A stretch of DNA of 64,000 nucleotides. Origin: Acetobacter syzygii. GTDB lineage: Bacteria; Pseudomonadota; Alphaproteobacteria; Acetobacterales; Acetobacteraceae. Below, one piece after another: positions 53,293 to 61,157 of this stretch. A model generated the notes under the pieces. The model was given only the letters and a program-made list of their open reading frames with translations, was not told where the DNA came from and made no database searches. The position numbers were made by a program, and so were the translations under genes. Position 1 is the stretch's first letter. Every line of letters starts with the position of its first letter. Location of the stretch: assembly GCF_000964225.1 (NCBI RefSeq), contig NZ_BAMZ01000027.1, positions 124,001 through 188,000 of the forward strand, read 5' to 3'.

Positions 53293-55239
53293 ATGTTTTT
53301 TAAAAAAATAATTCTGAATATTGGTATTTGCACAGGTTTTCTGGCTGGTGAAGTCTCTTTGAGTGTCGTGTCTGCTGGCGCACATGAATGGGATATGCCT
53401 GCCCATTTTCATGTTGTTAACAACGGGTTTGATTACACACGACGAGATATCATGATCCCCATGCGAGATGGGGTAAAGCTGCATACAGTTATTTTGCTTC
53501 CTAAAAATGTGCGTAGTGCTCCTATTTTGCTGACACGTACTCCATATGATGCCGATCAGATGGCGCATAACCAGCATAGTAGCCATATGGATGTGGCACT
53601 TTATGGTTATGACAACATGTCTGATGTGGTTACGGAAGGTGGCTACATTAGAGTTTTGCAGGATGTGCGGGGCAAGTATGGCTCTGGAGGTGACTATGTC
53701 ATGCAAAAGCCACTTGCCGCACCTAAGCCTGGTGGAACAGATGAATCAACAGATGCTTACGATACAATAGACTGGCTGGTTAAAAACCTCCCTCAATCCA
53801 ATGGTCGTGTGGGTCTTCTCGGTATTTCCTACGATGGCTTTCTGGTGCTTATGGGGCTTGTGAATCCGCATCCCGCCCTGAAGGTTGCTGTGCCTATGAA
53901 TGCTATGGTGGATGGTTGGCGTGGGGATGACTGGTTTCACAATGGGGCATTCCGTGAGCAGATGCTTCCTTACCTGTATGAGCAGGGGGCGACGCACGCT
54001 AATTCGGAAATATGGTGGTCCGCGCATTACGATGATTATGATACCTATATGAACGCTGGATCCGCAGGGGGTGTGGGTAATGCGCGGGGTATGCAGCAGA
54101 TCGGTTTTTATAGGAATCTTCTGGCTCATCCTGCTTATGATAACTTCTGGCAGGCTCAGGCGGTGGATAAAATTATGGCCCGCCAATCCGTGCACGTTCC
54201 AACAATGCTAGTACATAGTTTGTGGGATCAGGAAGACATTTACGGTACCATGGCAACATATTACGCCATGAAACCACATGACAGCCAAGGAGACATGCTG
54301 CATCTGGTCATAGGGCCATGGTTCCATGGGGGAGAAATCAGGAAGGGTGCGCAACTAGGCACAATAGAATTCGGGAGTGATACCGGAGTTTATTTTCGGC
54401 AGCAGATTCTGGCTCCTTTTCTGGCCTCTGCTCTTTGGGGGAAGTCCGCTCAGACACCGCCTGTTGTCGCTTTTGTAACGGGAGAAAACCGTTGGGAGAG
54501 TTTACCAGCGTGGCCTCTGGTTAATCTGGATAGTCCCCCGAAAACTGCAGATATGACTGCGGCGGCTTTAAGGCCTGATCACAAGCTGATCTTCACAAAA
54601 CAGGTTGGTCCGCTCAATGCTTCAGTTGCATATGTGTCTGATCCTGCCAGACCGGTGCCGTATCGGCACAGACCCATTCTGGCCATGGATGGTGCAGGGT
54701 CAACGTGGCACAACTGGCTGGTGGATGACCAGCGCGAAGCATCGGGTAGAACAGACGTAGCGGCTTTTGTCTCAGATGTGTTGCAAGCACCTCTGACGGT
54801 GCGTGGACAACCTTATGTGCATCTCAAAGCTGCAATATCGGGAACAGATGTCGATTTTGTGGTGAAGGTGATAGACGTTTACCCGGATGAGGTTGCTGAC
54901 CAGCCAGAACTGGGAGGGTATCAGCTTATGGTCAGTGCGGATATTTTCCGTGGACGATACAGGAATGGTCTGGCCAAGCCAGAAGCAGTGCCTGCCAATA
55001 TACCGCAGATGTATAGTTTCTATCTTCCTTTGGCCAATCATACTTTTCTGGAAGGCCACCGCGTTATGGTGCAGGTCCAGTCAAGCTGGTTTCCACTTTA
55101 CGATCGGAATCCGCAGACTTTTGTGGATAATATTTTTCTGGCTCAACCAGAAGCCTATAAAGCGATGACTGTGCAGCTTTATGAAGATGAAAGTCGGGTG
55201 GACCTTCCTGTGGTGAACCGTATGGGCGCAACCCCGTAA
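53293..55239 (+). CDS. Alpha-amino-acid ester hydrolase-like (CocE/NonD) secreted enzyme
   Basis: A 648-residue exported hydrolase: signal peptide of about 29 residues, alpha/beta-hydrolase domain with helical cap, and C-terminal jelly-roll (X-Pro dipeptidyl-peptidase type). The triad is Ser179 in GISYDGF, Asp312 in LWDQED and His345 in GPWFHGG. The spacing of 133 and 33 closely matches Ser205/Asp338/His370 of the Acetobacter turbidans alpha-amino-acid ester hydrolase as I recall it, and EGGYIRVLQDVRGKYGSGG is also very similar. That family cleaves or transfers alpha-amino acyl groups from esters and amides. It sits between two amine dehydrogenase sets, so it may release amines or amino acids from esters or amides in the periplasm. 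Confidence 0.87.
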   Translation: MFFKKIILNIGICTGFLAGEVSLSVVSAGAHEWDMPAHFHVVNNGFDYTRRDIMIPMRDGVKLHTVILLPKNVRSAPILLTRTPYDADQMAHNQHSSHMDVALYGYDNMSDVVTEGGYIRVLQDVRGKYGSGGDYVMQKPLAAPKPGGTDESTDAYDTIDWLVKNLPQSNGRVGLLGISYDGFLVLMGLVNPHPALKVAVPMNAMVDGWRGDDWFHNGAFREQMLPYLYEQGATHANSEIWWSAHYDDYDTYMNAGSAGGVGNARGMQQIGFYRNLLAHPAYDNFWQAQAVDKIMARQSVHVPTMLVHSLWDQEDIYGTMATYYAMKPHDSQGDMLHLVIGPWFHGGEIRKGAQLGTIEFGSDTGVYFRQQILAPFLASALWGKSAQTPPVVAFVTGENRWESLPAWPLVNLDSPPKTADMTAAALRPDHKLIFTKQVGPLNASVAYVSDPARPVPYRHRPILAMDGAGSTWHNWLVDDQREASGRTDVAAFVSDVLQAPLTVRGQPYVHLKAAISGTDVDFVVKVIDVYPDEVADQPELGGYQLMVSADIFRGRYRNGLAKPEAVPANIPQMYSFYLPLANHTFLEGHRVMVQVQSSWFPLYDRNPQTFVDNIFLAQPEAYKAMTVQLYEDESRVDLPVVNRMGATP

Positions 55240-55270
55240 AGATTTGAATACATCATGCTTTTCCGGGGTT
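55230..55270 (+). terminator. Terminator at the end of the ester-hydrolase gene
   Basis: AACCCCG-T-AAAG (55230-55241) pairs with CTTT-TC-CGGGGTT (55258-55270), followed by TCAATTTTT. The hydrolase stop codon lies inside the stem. This would separate set 1 from set 2. Confidence 0.6.
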
Positions 55271-55450
55271 TCAATTTTTAAAGTCTGGATGGGTATGGGG
55301 CTCTGTGTGTTCATAAAATTTCTGTGCAGATAGTGTGTTGTGCCGTTTTGTCTTTCCAGAAAAGTTATAATGCACATTATTGCTCTTGCCAGTCTGGAAG
55401 TGTCTGCATAATGTAAGAAAACCGTTTCGAATCCGAAAGAAACAGGCAGC

Positions 55451-56650
55451 ATGTTTTTTCATAATTCTTGTAGAAGTTTTGCGCTTTCCCTTCTAGGGGG
55501 CGTTGCAATGGTTTCATTGGGTGGAAGTGCCTTGGCAGCAGACCCCGTTCTGCAGACTGAGCAGAGCGATGTTGTTACGCTTAAGCCCTATACGCCTCAT
55601 ACTATTCTGGTCATGGACTCTGCTGGTACTCATGCCAAAGACGGCCGTGTTTATGTGGTCGATGCTGACCGGGGTGCTCTGTTGGGTATGGTTCAGGCCG
55701 CATACAATCCCAATGTAACCATGGTCCCGGATGCCAGCCGCTTTTATGTGGGTGAAACCACATGGGCACATGGTAACCGTGGTGCACGGTATGACCTGCT
55801 TGCTGAATATGATGCCCGCACACTCAAGCTGACATCAGACGAAGAGTTACCTGCCCGTGCGCTGATCACACCCAAGCGGAATAGCTTGACTTTGAATGTG
55901 GGAGCCACCCGCGCGTATGTTTACCAGATGAGCCCCAGCAATGGGGTAGAAGTGGTGGATACACATGCCCACAAGGTCACCCAGTCGGTGGACCTTCCGG
56001 GTTGTGCCTTGACTTATCCTTGGGGCACCAGTGGTTTTTCATCCCTCTGTGCGGATGGAACACTGGCCAATGTGTCCTTGAGTGAGGATGGTAAGGCCAG
56101 CATGACACATTCTGCAGTGTTTTTTGCCCCTGACAAAGATGCTGTTTTTGAAAATAGTCCATCTGTTGCCAAAACGGGCGAAGCCTATTTTCTGTCCTAC
56201 ACCGGAAACATCTATCCAGCTCATTTGGGAGCAAATGCCACGGTGGAAGCACCTTGGTCGTTGCAGGTTGGTGCCGGTATGAAGCCCGCGTCCGATGCCT
56301 CCGCCCCATTCGAGGTCACATGGCGACCAGGTGGCATTCAGTTGATTGCTCTGCATCAATCGGATCATGAATTATATGTGCTCATGCATCGCGGCACATT
56401 CTGGACACATAAGGAAGATGGAACCGAAGTCTGGGTTTATGATGCACAGACACATAAGAGGCTGCGTCGTATTCCGCTCAAAAAGACCAGTAACATGGTG
56501 GGGGTAACGCAGGACGATCATCCGCTTATGTTTACAACGGATACAGATGGTGACCTCTTTATCTATGATGCGCAGACAGGACACCTGTTGAGAACTGTTA
56601 AAAAGCTCGGTACATCGGTAACCTTTACGATTGCACCTGGAGAAGAATGA
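55451..56650 (+). CDS. Quinoprotein amine dehydrogenase heavy (beta-propeller) subunit, set 2
   Basis: A 399-residue paralogue of the set-1 heavy chain with signal peptide ending GGSALA. The same landmarks are present (TSGFSSLCADGTLANV, SYTGNIYPAHL, LYVLMHRGTFWTHK, GTEVWVYDA) but many surface residues differ, so the two enzymes probably accept different amines. It heads a B-E-D-A order identical to the mau and aau operons of methylotrophs and Alcaligenes, overlapping MauE by four bases. I cannot tell methylamine from aromatic-amine specificity from sequence alone. Confidence 0.92.
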   Translation: MFFHNSCRSFALSLLGGVAMVSLGGSALAADPVLQTEQSDVVTLKPYTPHTILVMDSAGTHAKDGRVYVVDADRGALLGMVQAAYNPNVTMVPDASRFYVGETTWAHGNRGARYDLLAEYDARTLKLTSDEELPARALITPKRNSLTLNVGATRAYVYQMSPSNGVEVVDTHAHKVTQSVDLPGCALTYPWGTSGFSSLCADGTLANVSLSEDGKASMTHSAVFFAPDKDAVFENSPSVAKTGEAYFLSYTGNIYPAHLGANATVEAPWSLQVGAGMKPASDASAPFEVTWRPGGIQLIALHQSDHELYVLMHRGTFWTHKEDGTEVWVYDAQTHKRLRRIPLKKTSNMVGVTQDDHPLMFTTDTDGDLFIYDAQTGHLLRTVKKLGTSVTFTIAPGEE

Positions 56651-57216
56651 GCATGGTTGTGGCCATGCCGTTTATGGAGACCAGCGTGGTATCTTCATTT
56701 TTTCTTGGTCTGGCACCAGTCAGTGCCGGCGGGATGGGAAGCCTGTTTGTATTGGCAGGTTTTGCAAAGCTGAAGAATCACGACACGTTTCTGACTTTGT
56801 TGGCGGGGTATCGCTTACTGCCAGCTTTTATGCTTGAGCCTATGGCATGGGGCTTGGGTATTGTCGAACTGCTGGCTGGTTTGGCCATAATGTCTGGTCG
56901 TTATGTTACGGGCGGGGTTGTGGCCATTGTCGCTATGCTGGTGGTGTTTGCTCTGGCCATGAGTGTTAATATTCTGCGGGGGCGTACCAGCCTTTCATGT
57001 GGCTGTACACCGGGAATTACGTCAGAATCTCTTTCGTGGAAGGGAATAGGGCGCACGCTTGCTTATATCCCGCTGGCAATCATGCCTCTTTATGGGCAGC
57101 CGATGGCTATGCCATTTATTTGGTGTGCAGGTGTGGTGGCTGGTTTGTGCATCTATCTGTTGTGGTTTGCAGCATACACTTTGCCTAAAGCACAGCCTGC
57201 CCTGGGAGGGCGATAA
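56647..57216 (+). CDS. mauE: MauE, membrane protein for amine dehydrogenase maturation
   Basis: A 189-residue membrane protein with four or five predicted helices (for example GMGSLFVLAGFAKLKNH and VVAIVAMLVVFALAMSVNIL) and the conserved MauE cysteine motif SLSCGC. In methylotrophs MauE works with MauD to form the six disulfides of the light subunit before or during export. GGAG is 5 bases upstream of the ATG, which overlaps the heavy-chain stop. It is the only mauE in the window and so must serve both amine dehydrogenases if both are made. Confidence 0.88.
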   Translation: MSMVVAMPFMETSVVSSFFLGLAPVSAGGMGSLFVLAGFAKLKNHDTFLTLLAGYRLLPAFMLEPMAWGLGIVELLAGLAIMSGRYVTGGVVAIVAMLVVFALAMSVNILRGRTSLSCGCTPGITSESLSWKGIGRTLAYIPLAIMPLYGQPMAMPFIWCAGVVAGLCIYLLWFAAYTLPKAQPALGGR

Positions 57217-57219
57217 CGG

Positions 57220-57828
57220 ATGATGTTAGCGCTTTTTCTCTGGCTTATTGTGTTGAGCGTGTTGGCTATTGGGTTGGTCGTGGTTTTGCTGGCGCTGGCC
57301 CGACAAATCGGAGTGCTCCATGAACGGTTAGCTCCACTTGGAGAGCAGCAGAATACCCATACCGGTTTGGAAGTCGGGCAGTTGGTGCCGCGTCTGGTTT
57401 TGCATACGCTGGATGGCCTGCCCGTAACAGTAGGCGACACTCTGCCTGTAGGGCGTTTTCAGTTGCTGGTCTTTGTTGCGCCAGAGTGCCCGGTCTGCAA
57501 AAGAGTCGTGCCTTTGGCCAAACAGGCGGCGACAGAACGAGGTATGGATCTGCTGTTGGTTGGCGATGGCCCTTTGCCTGAATTAAAAGCAATGGTTGCG
57601 GAACGACCAGAAATGCTCGGCTTGCCTCTGTTGACCGGGGTTGAGCTTGGTTTGGTGCTCCAGATCAACAGATTGCCAGCCATGGTTGTACTGGATGACC
57701 GCGGAACTATCCGCGCTAAGGATATTGTGAATACACGCCGTCAGATTGAGGGGTTGCTTGATGCCGCAACGGCCAATACCGCTCAGGAGCTGGCGCATAC
57801 AGGAGTGACTTCTCATGTTGCCGTCTGA
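57220..57828 (+). CDS. mauD: MauD, thioredoxin-like disulfide protein
   Basis: 202 residues: one N-terminal membrane anchor (residues 3-27) and a periplasmic thioredoxin-like domain with the active site Cys90-Pro-Val-Cys93 in FVAPECPVCK. In the mau system MauD is a disulfide isomerase-like partner of MauE for the cysteine-rich light chain. Its 3' end overlaps the light-chain start by 14 bases, so translation is coupled. A second, altered copy lies at 59114. Confidence 0.9.
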   Translation: MMLALFLWLIVLSVLAIGLVVVLLALARQIGVLHERLAPLGEQQNTHTGLEVGQLVPRLVLHTLDGLPVTVGDTLPVGRFQLLVFVAPECPVCKRVVPLAKQAATERGMDLLLVGDGPLPELKAMVAERPEMLGLPLLTGVELGLVLQINRLPAMVVLDDRGTIRAKDIVNTRRQIEGLLDAATANTAQELAHTGVTSHVAV

Positions 57829-58393
57829 TAATAAAAATATGAATATGGACAAGACTCTTTTTGATCAGGCGACAGAAGCTGTGCTGCGGCGTTTTGCCGG
57901 CCGTTCTTCTCGTCGTGGCATTCTTGCCAGACTGGGTGGATTGGCGGCAGCTGTGCCTCTTTTTCCTCTTTTACCAGTCAGCAGAGCCAGTGCTGCCAGT
58001 ACGAGTGCCAAGGTTAAAGCACCCACTCCGTTTGCTGCAAAAGCACAAACCAAGGATGAGACAGCCTGCGATTACTGGCGTTATTGCGCTATTGATGGCA
58101 ATTTGTGCTCCACGTGTGGAGGAGGGATCCATAGTTGTCCGCCAGGAACGGCTCCTTCTCCCACTTCGTGGATTGGTAGCTGCTATAATCCTCAGGATGG
58201 CAATTCCTATATGATTGCCTATCGTGATTGCTGTGGTCAGGATTCCTGTAACGAAGTGACATGCTTGAATACAGATGCAGAGCAGCCAGCCTACCGGCCA
58301 ATGGCTAATAATGACATTATCTGGTGTTTTGGTACGGGAACGTCAGAAATGTATAACTGCTCGACAGCTGCGGTTATTGGCAAGGCAGCATAA
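57815..58393 (+). CDS. TTQ amine dehydrogenase light subunit, set 2
   Basis: A 192-residue precursor. The leader has the twin-arginine pattern FAGRSSRRGILARLGGLAAA known from light chains of methylamine dehydrogenase. TTQ tryptophans are Trp119 (TSWIG) and Trp170 (IIWCFG), 51 apart exactly as Trp57/Trp108 in the prototype, with Asp94 and Asp138 at the same relative spacing as Asp32 and Asp76. The cysteine framework is complete. AGGAG is 9 bases before the ATG at 57815, inside the mauD end. Catalyses amine to aldehyde oxidation; each light chain here has its own following cytochrome gene. Confidence 0.94.
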   Translation: MLPSDNKNMNMDKTLFDQATEAVLRRFAGRSSRRGILARLGGLAAAVPLFPLLPVSRASAASTSAKVKAPTPFAAKAQTKDETACDYWRYCAIDGNLCSTCGGGIHSCPPGTAPSPTSWIGSCYNPQDGNSYMIAYRDCCGQDSCNEVTCLNTDAEQPAYRPMANNDIIWCFGTGTSEMYNCSTAAVIGKAA

Positions 58394-58410
58394 TTTTTCA
58401 GTAAGCTTTT

Positions 58411-58495
58411 CCTGAAGCCTAATTGCGGGTCATATGTGTCGGGTTATACGGCCCCTGTTTTTGCGCTTCAGGTTTTTTGCTGATGGAAAAACAGG
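58411..58495 (+). promoter_or_regulatory. Terminator with a competing hairpin before cytochrome gene
   Basis: CCTGAAGC (58411-58418) pairs with GCTTCAGG (58465-58472), directly followed by six U residues, a terminator shape with a long loop. An alternative stem CCTGTTTTT (58454-58462) / AAAAACAGG (58487-58495) uses overlapping bases and would exclude the terminator. This could tune expression of the last two genes relative to the amine dehydrogenase genes. Confidence 0.45.
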
Positions 58496-58544
58496 AATAA
58501 AGAGATGTTTCTCTATGTCCTGAAATTTGTTTTGAAAGAGCAGA

Positions 58545-59093
58545 ATGCGTTGCATGGTATTCATTCCGTTTCTTGGTAAAGTTAAAAGACAGATTTTTTC
58601 TTTGTGGCGCAATACTGGGTTGGTCGTTCTGGTTTGTATGATCTGCGTCAGCTTTGCGGGAACAAAGGCTGCATGGGCAGAGGATGCTGTTAAAGGGGCT
58701 ACAACTCTGAACCGCACGCAATCCAACTATCTGTCTCATTGTGGCGGATGCCACGGGATCGAAGGTATTTCTGGGCCAACGTTTGTGCCTCCTTTGCGTG
58801 ATGTCGTGGGCAGTTTTGGTTGCACTGATGAAGGGCGGGAATATTTGGTGCGGGTTCCCGGTGTATCCATGTCTTTGATTCGGGATGATCAGGAACTGGC
58901 AGATGTCATGAATTTTGTCTTGTTCACCCTTGGTGGCCATAGCACAAAAACGGGTTTTAAACCGTACACGGCAGCAGAAATCCACGAATGGCGGCAGAAG
59001 CCGATGTCGATGCCAGATTTTATGAAGCACCGCTCAGAGGTGTTACAACGTTCATTGGTGGCCTGCCAAAAGTCTGCCATAACCACGCCGTAA
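58545..59093 (+). CDS. Periplasmic c-type cytochrome, set 2
   Basis: 182 residues with a signal anchor (core GLVVLVCMICVSFAGTKAAWA), a single haem site Cys66-Gly-Gly-Cys69-His70, and the same C-terminal elements as the set-1 cytochrome (LADVMNFVLFTLGGHS, KPYTAAEI). It is the likely electron acceptor of the set-2 amine dehydrogenase. Duplicate dehydrogenase-cytochrome pairs suggest that the whole unit was duplicated and diverged. Confidence 0.88.
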   Translation: MRCMVFIPFLGKVKRQIFSLWRNTGLVVLVCMICVSFAGTKAAWAEDAVKGATTLNRTQSNYLSHCGGCHGIEGISGPTFVPPLRDVVGSFGCTDEGREYLVRVPGVSMSLIRDDQELADVMNFVLFTLGGHSTKTGFKPYTAAEIHEWRQKPMSMPDFMKHRSEVLQRSLVACQKSAITTP

Positions 59094-59113
59094 TAGACGA
59101 GAGACAGTACCGG

Positions 59114-59719
59114 ATGTCCTCCTTGATGACAGACATGATTTACGCCAACACTTTCCTAAGTGCTGTGCTTTTACTAACTGCCATAGTAGCATTTATGCTT
59201 ATGCAACGTGTGCGCAGTCTTTTTAAGGAAATTGCTCCCGTTGGTGCCTTAACAAGTGTGCGCGGTCCTCAGCCGGGAACATTGGCTCCTGATGGAAAGT
59301 TTGCAACTTTGTCAGGGCAAACCATAACGCTGGGTTCCAGTGCTCTTCCGCAGCTGGTTTTGTTTGTGTCTGGTTCATGCCCGATTTCTCGAAAAATGAT
59401 TCCCATAGCACAGGATTTTTGTTTTCGTGAACAACTTTCCCTAATTCTGGCTGGAGACGATGCACCAGATGTGCAACAGGAATTTGCCCGTTGTTCTGGT
59501 TTTTCTCCTTCAATCCTTATCAATGATCAGTCATTGGGGCGTTTACTGGAAGTGGATAAGCTGCCCTCTGCTTTTTTGTATGATATTGATGGAAAACTGG
59601 TCGCCCGGGGATTGGTGAACAATCGTGAGCATCTGGAAAGCCTGTTGAATGCATGGGAAAGTGGTTACGGTACCGTGCAGACATACTTGGCCAACCATAA
59701 AAAGTCTCTAGCAGCTTGA
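59114..59719 (+). CDS. MauD-like thioredoxin-fold protein with CPIS active site
   Basis: About 201 residues: N-terminal membrane anchor (residues 10-30), then a thioredoxin-like domain resembling the MauD at 57220 in layout (LPSAFLYDIDGKLVARGLVNNREHLESLL near the end, quoted here only in part: LPSAFLYDIDGKLVARG). The active site is Cys89-Pro-Ile-Ser92, so the second cysteine is lost. A single-cysteine protein can form mixed disulfides but cannot release them alone, which suggests an isomerase, chaperone or trap role with the true MauD. The start at 59114 is chosen from homology; upstream codons overlap the cytochrome gene. Last gene of the cluster. Confidence 0.8.
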   Translation: MSSLMTDMIYANTFLSAVLLLTAIVAFMLMQRVRSLFKEIAPVGALTSVRGPQPGTLAPDGKFATLSGQTITLGSSALPQLVLFVSGSCPISRKMIPIAQDFCFREQLSLILAGDDAPDVQQEFARCSGFSPSILINDQSLGRLLEVDKLPSAFLYDIDGKLVARGLVNNREHLESLLNAWESGYGTVQTYLANHKKSLAA

Positions 59720-59879
59720 TTTGTAGGTAAATTAATTAATATTATTCATTCTTACGTGTATTTATTAAATAATTCCTGACCTTAAAAGTAATTTTTCTAT
59801 TTTCTTTCTAAATTTCTAATCTGACCAGAAGGGTGTTGACTACTCTTTGGATGGTTACCAACTGATAAAATCAGGTCTA

Positions 59880-60680
59880 TTATCTGACGCGGCAATGGTG
59901 AGCATATGCGCTGGGGGTATATCCTGTGCTTTTTTGGAAGGCTGTCGCAAATGCCCCCAGACTGTTGTAGCCGACTGATGCTGCAACATCGGTGACACGC
60001 TCGCCGCGTGCTAGCCGTTCCTGAGCATTCAAAAGACGTAGGCGTTGCCGCCAGACAGAAAACTGCAGCCCGGTGTCAGCTGTAAAATGCCGAATGAACG
60101 AGCGTAGAGACATGCCTGCCATATCGGCCCATGCCTGTTGTGTTCTGGGGTCTGCTGGTGTGGAGTTCAACGCTTTCGCCACTCGTTTGAGGCGTTCATC
60201 TTTCGGAAAAGGCAATGAAACGGACTGGCGGGGGATGGAAAGAAGCTCATCCCAGAAACAGTCAGCCAACCGTCTCATGGCTGCGTTCCATGGTGTTTTT
60301 TCAATATGGTGCGAAAGGCGCTCTACTTGTGCTGTTAAAAGGCGAGTGCTGTCTGCCAGAAACGGTGTCTGGTCAAGACCGGCGCTCTTGTCTTTAGCGA
60401 TGTAGAGGCTCCAGCCCGTAATAGCGCCGTGGGAGCGGGCTTCATGAACCAGTCCGCAGGGTAACCAGAGCACCTGACCCGGCGCGACCAGCCAGTATGC
60501 ACTTTGGGTCATGACCGCCATAACGCCACTTTCTACGATAAAAATCTGTCCGTTTTCATGCACATGACGTTCGGTCACGCGACGCTTTATCTGCCTGATA
60601 ATGTGCTCCCAAAGCCATGGGATATCGCACGGTGGCGATGAGGAGGTGTCTGGCGCTGGAATTGTAAATTTGGCATCCAT
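59880..60680 (-). CDS. AraC-family regulator with cupin sensor
   Basis: A protein of about 266 residues. The N-terminal cupin fold (HVHENGQIFIVESGVMAVM to VLWLPCGLVHEARSHG) covers residues 40-105, and the C-terminal pair of helix-turn-helix motifs (WADMAGMSLRSFIRHFTADT and VTDVAASVGYNSLGAFATAF) covers 180-260. The ATG at 60680 is preferred to an upstream TTG. It is divergent from the NTF2-like gene with about 80 bp between the starts, so it may control that gene. It could also face the amine cluster, to which it is convergent, but no site links them. Confidence 0.87.
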   Translation of the reverse strand: MDAKFTIPAPDTSSSPPCDIPWLWEHIIRQIKRRVTERHVHENGQIFIVESGVMAVMTQSAYWLVAPGQVLWLPCGLVHEARSHGAITGWSLYIAKDKSAGLDQTPFLADSTRLLTAQVERLSHHIEKTPWNAAMRRLADCFWDELLSIPRQSVSLPFPKDERLKRVAKALNSTPADPRTQQAWADMAGMSLRSFIRHFTADTGLQFSVWRQRLRLLNAQERLARGERVTDVAASVGYNSLGAFATAFQKSTGYTPSAYAHHCRVR

Positions 60681-60761
60681 GAGTCGTATTATGGCGTATA
60701 CGCGCAAGAATGCCAAAGATTTCTCTAGTATATTCTTCTGGTTCAGAACTCAGGAGATGTT

Positions 60762-61157
60762 ATGTCGGTTCATCATAATGAGCGTGTCCTTCGCGAAATG
60801 TTCGCGATCTTTACGGATTTTACGGCTCCTATCGAGAAGGTGCTTGCGTTCATGACCCCAGATTATCGACAATGCGTTGATGGGCGGGAGATGGCGCTAA
60901 TCGACTTTCAGACCCATACATTGGCCTTACGTAACGCCTTATGGAGCTTAAGCATCGATATTCAGCAGATTGTTTGTGAGGGTAATAAAGCCGCGACCGT
61001 GCATGTGGCCCATGCCACACGACGTTCTGGCGCTGAAAGTCTGCTTAAGGTCGTGGCCTTCTATTACTTTCGGGAAGGGCGGATCTGCATGGTCGATGAA
61101 CTCACGCATGTTCTGCAAGGTCATGGCAGTGATCAGGGCCTTGGAGGCCTTCAGTAA
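60762..61157 (+). CDS. NTF2/SnoaL-like small protein
   Basis: 131 residues with the cone-shaped alpha+beta fold pattern of the NTF2/SnoaL superfamily (EKVLAFMTPDYRQCVDGREM, later LKVVAFYYFREGRICMVDEL). AGGAG lies five bases before the ATG. Members range from isomerases and lyases to ligand-binding proteins, and no catalytic signature settles its role. It is divergent from the AraC regulator, a common arrangement for a regulated small enzyme. Its end overlaps the end of the TauE/SafE gene by seven bases. Confidence 0.75.
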   Translation: MSVHHNERVLREMFAIFTDFTAPIEKVLAFMTPDYRQCVDGREMALIDFQTHTLALRNALWSLSIDIQQIVCEGNKAATVHVAHATRRSGAESLLKVVAFYYFREGRICMVDELTHVLQGHGSDQGLGGLQ

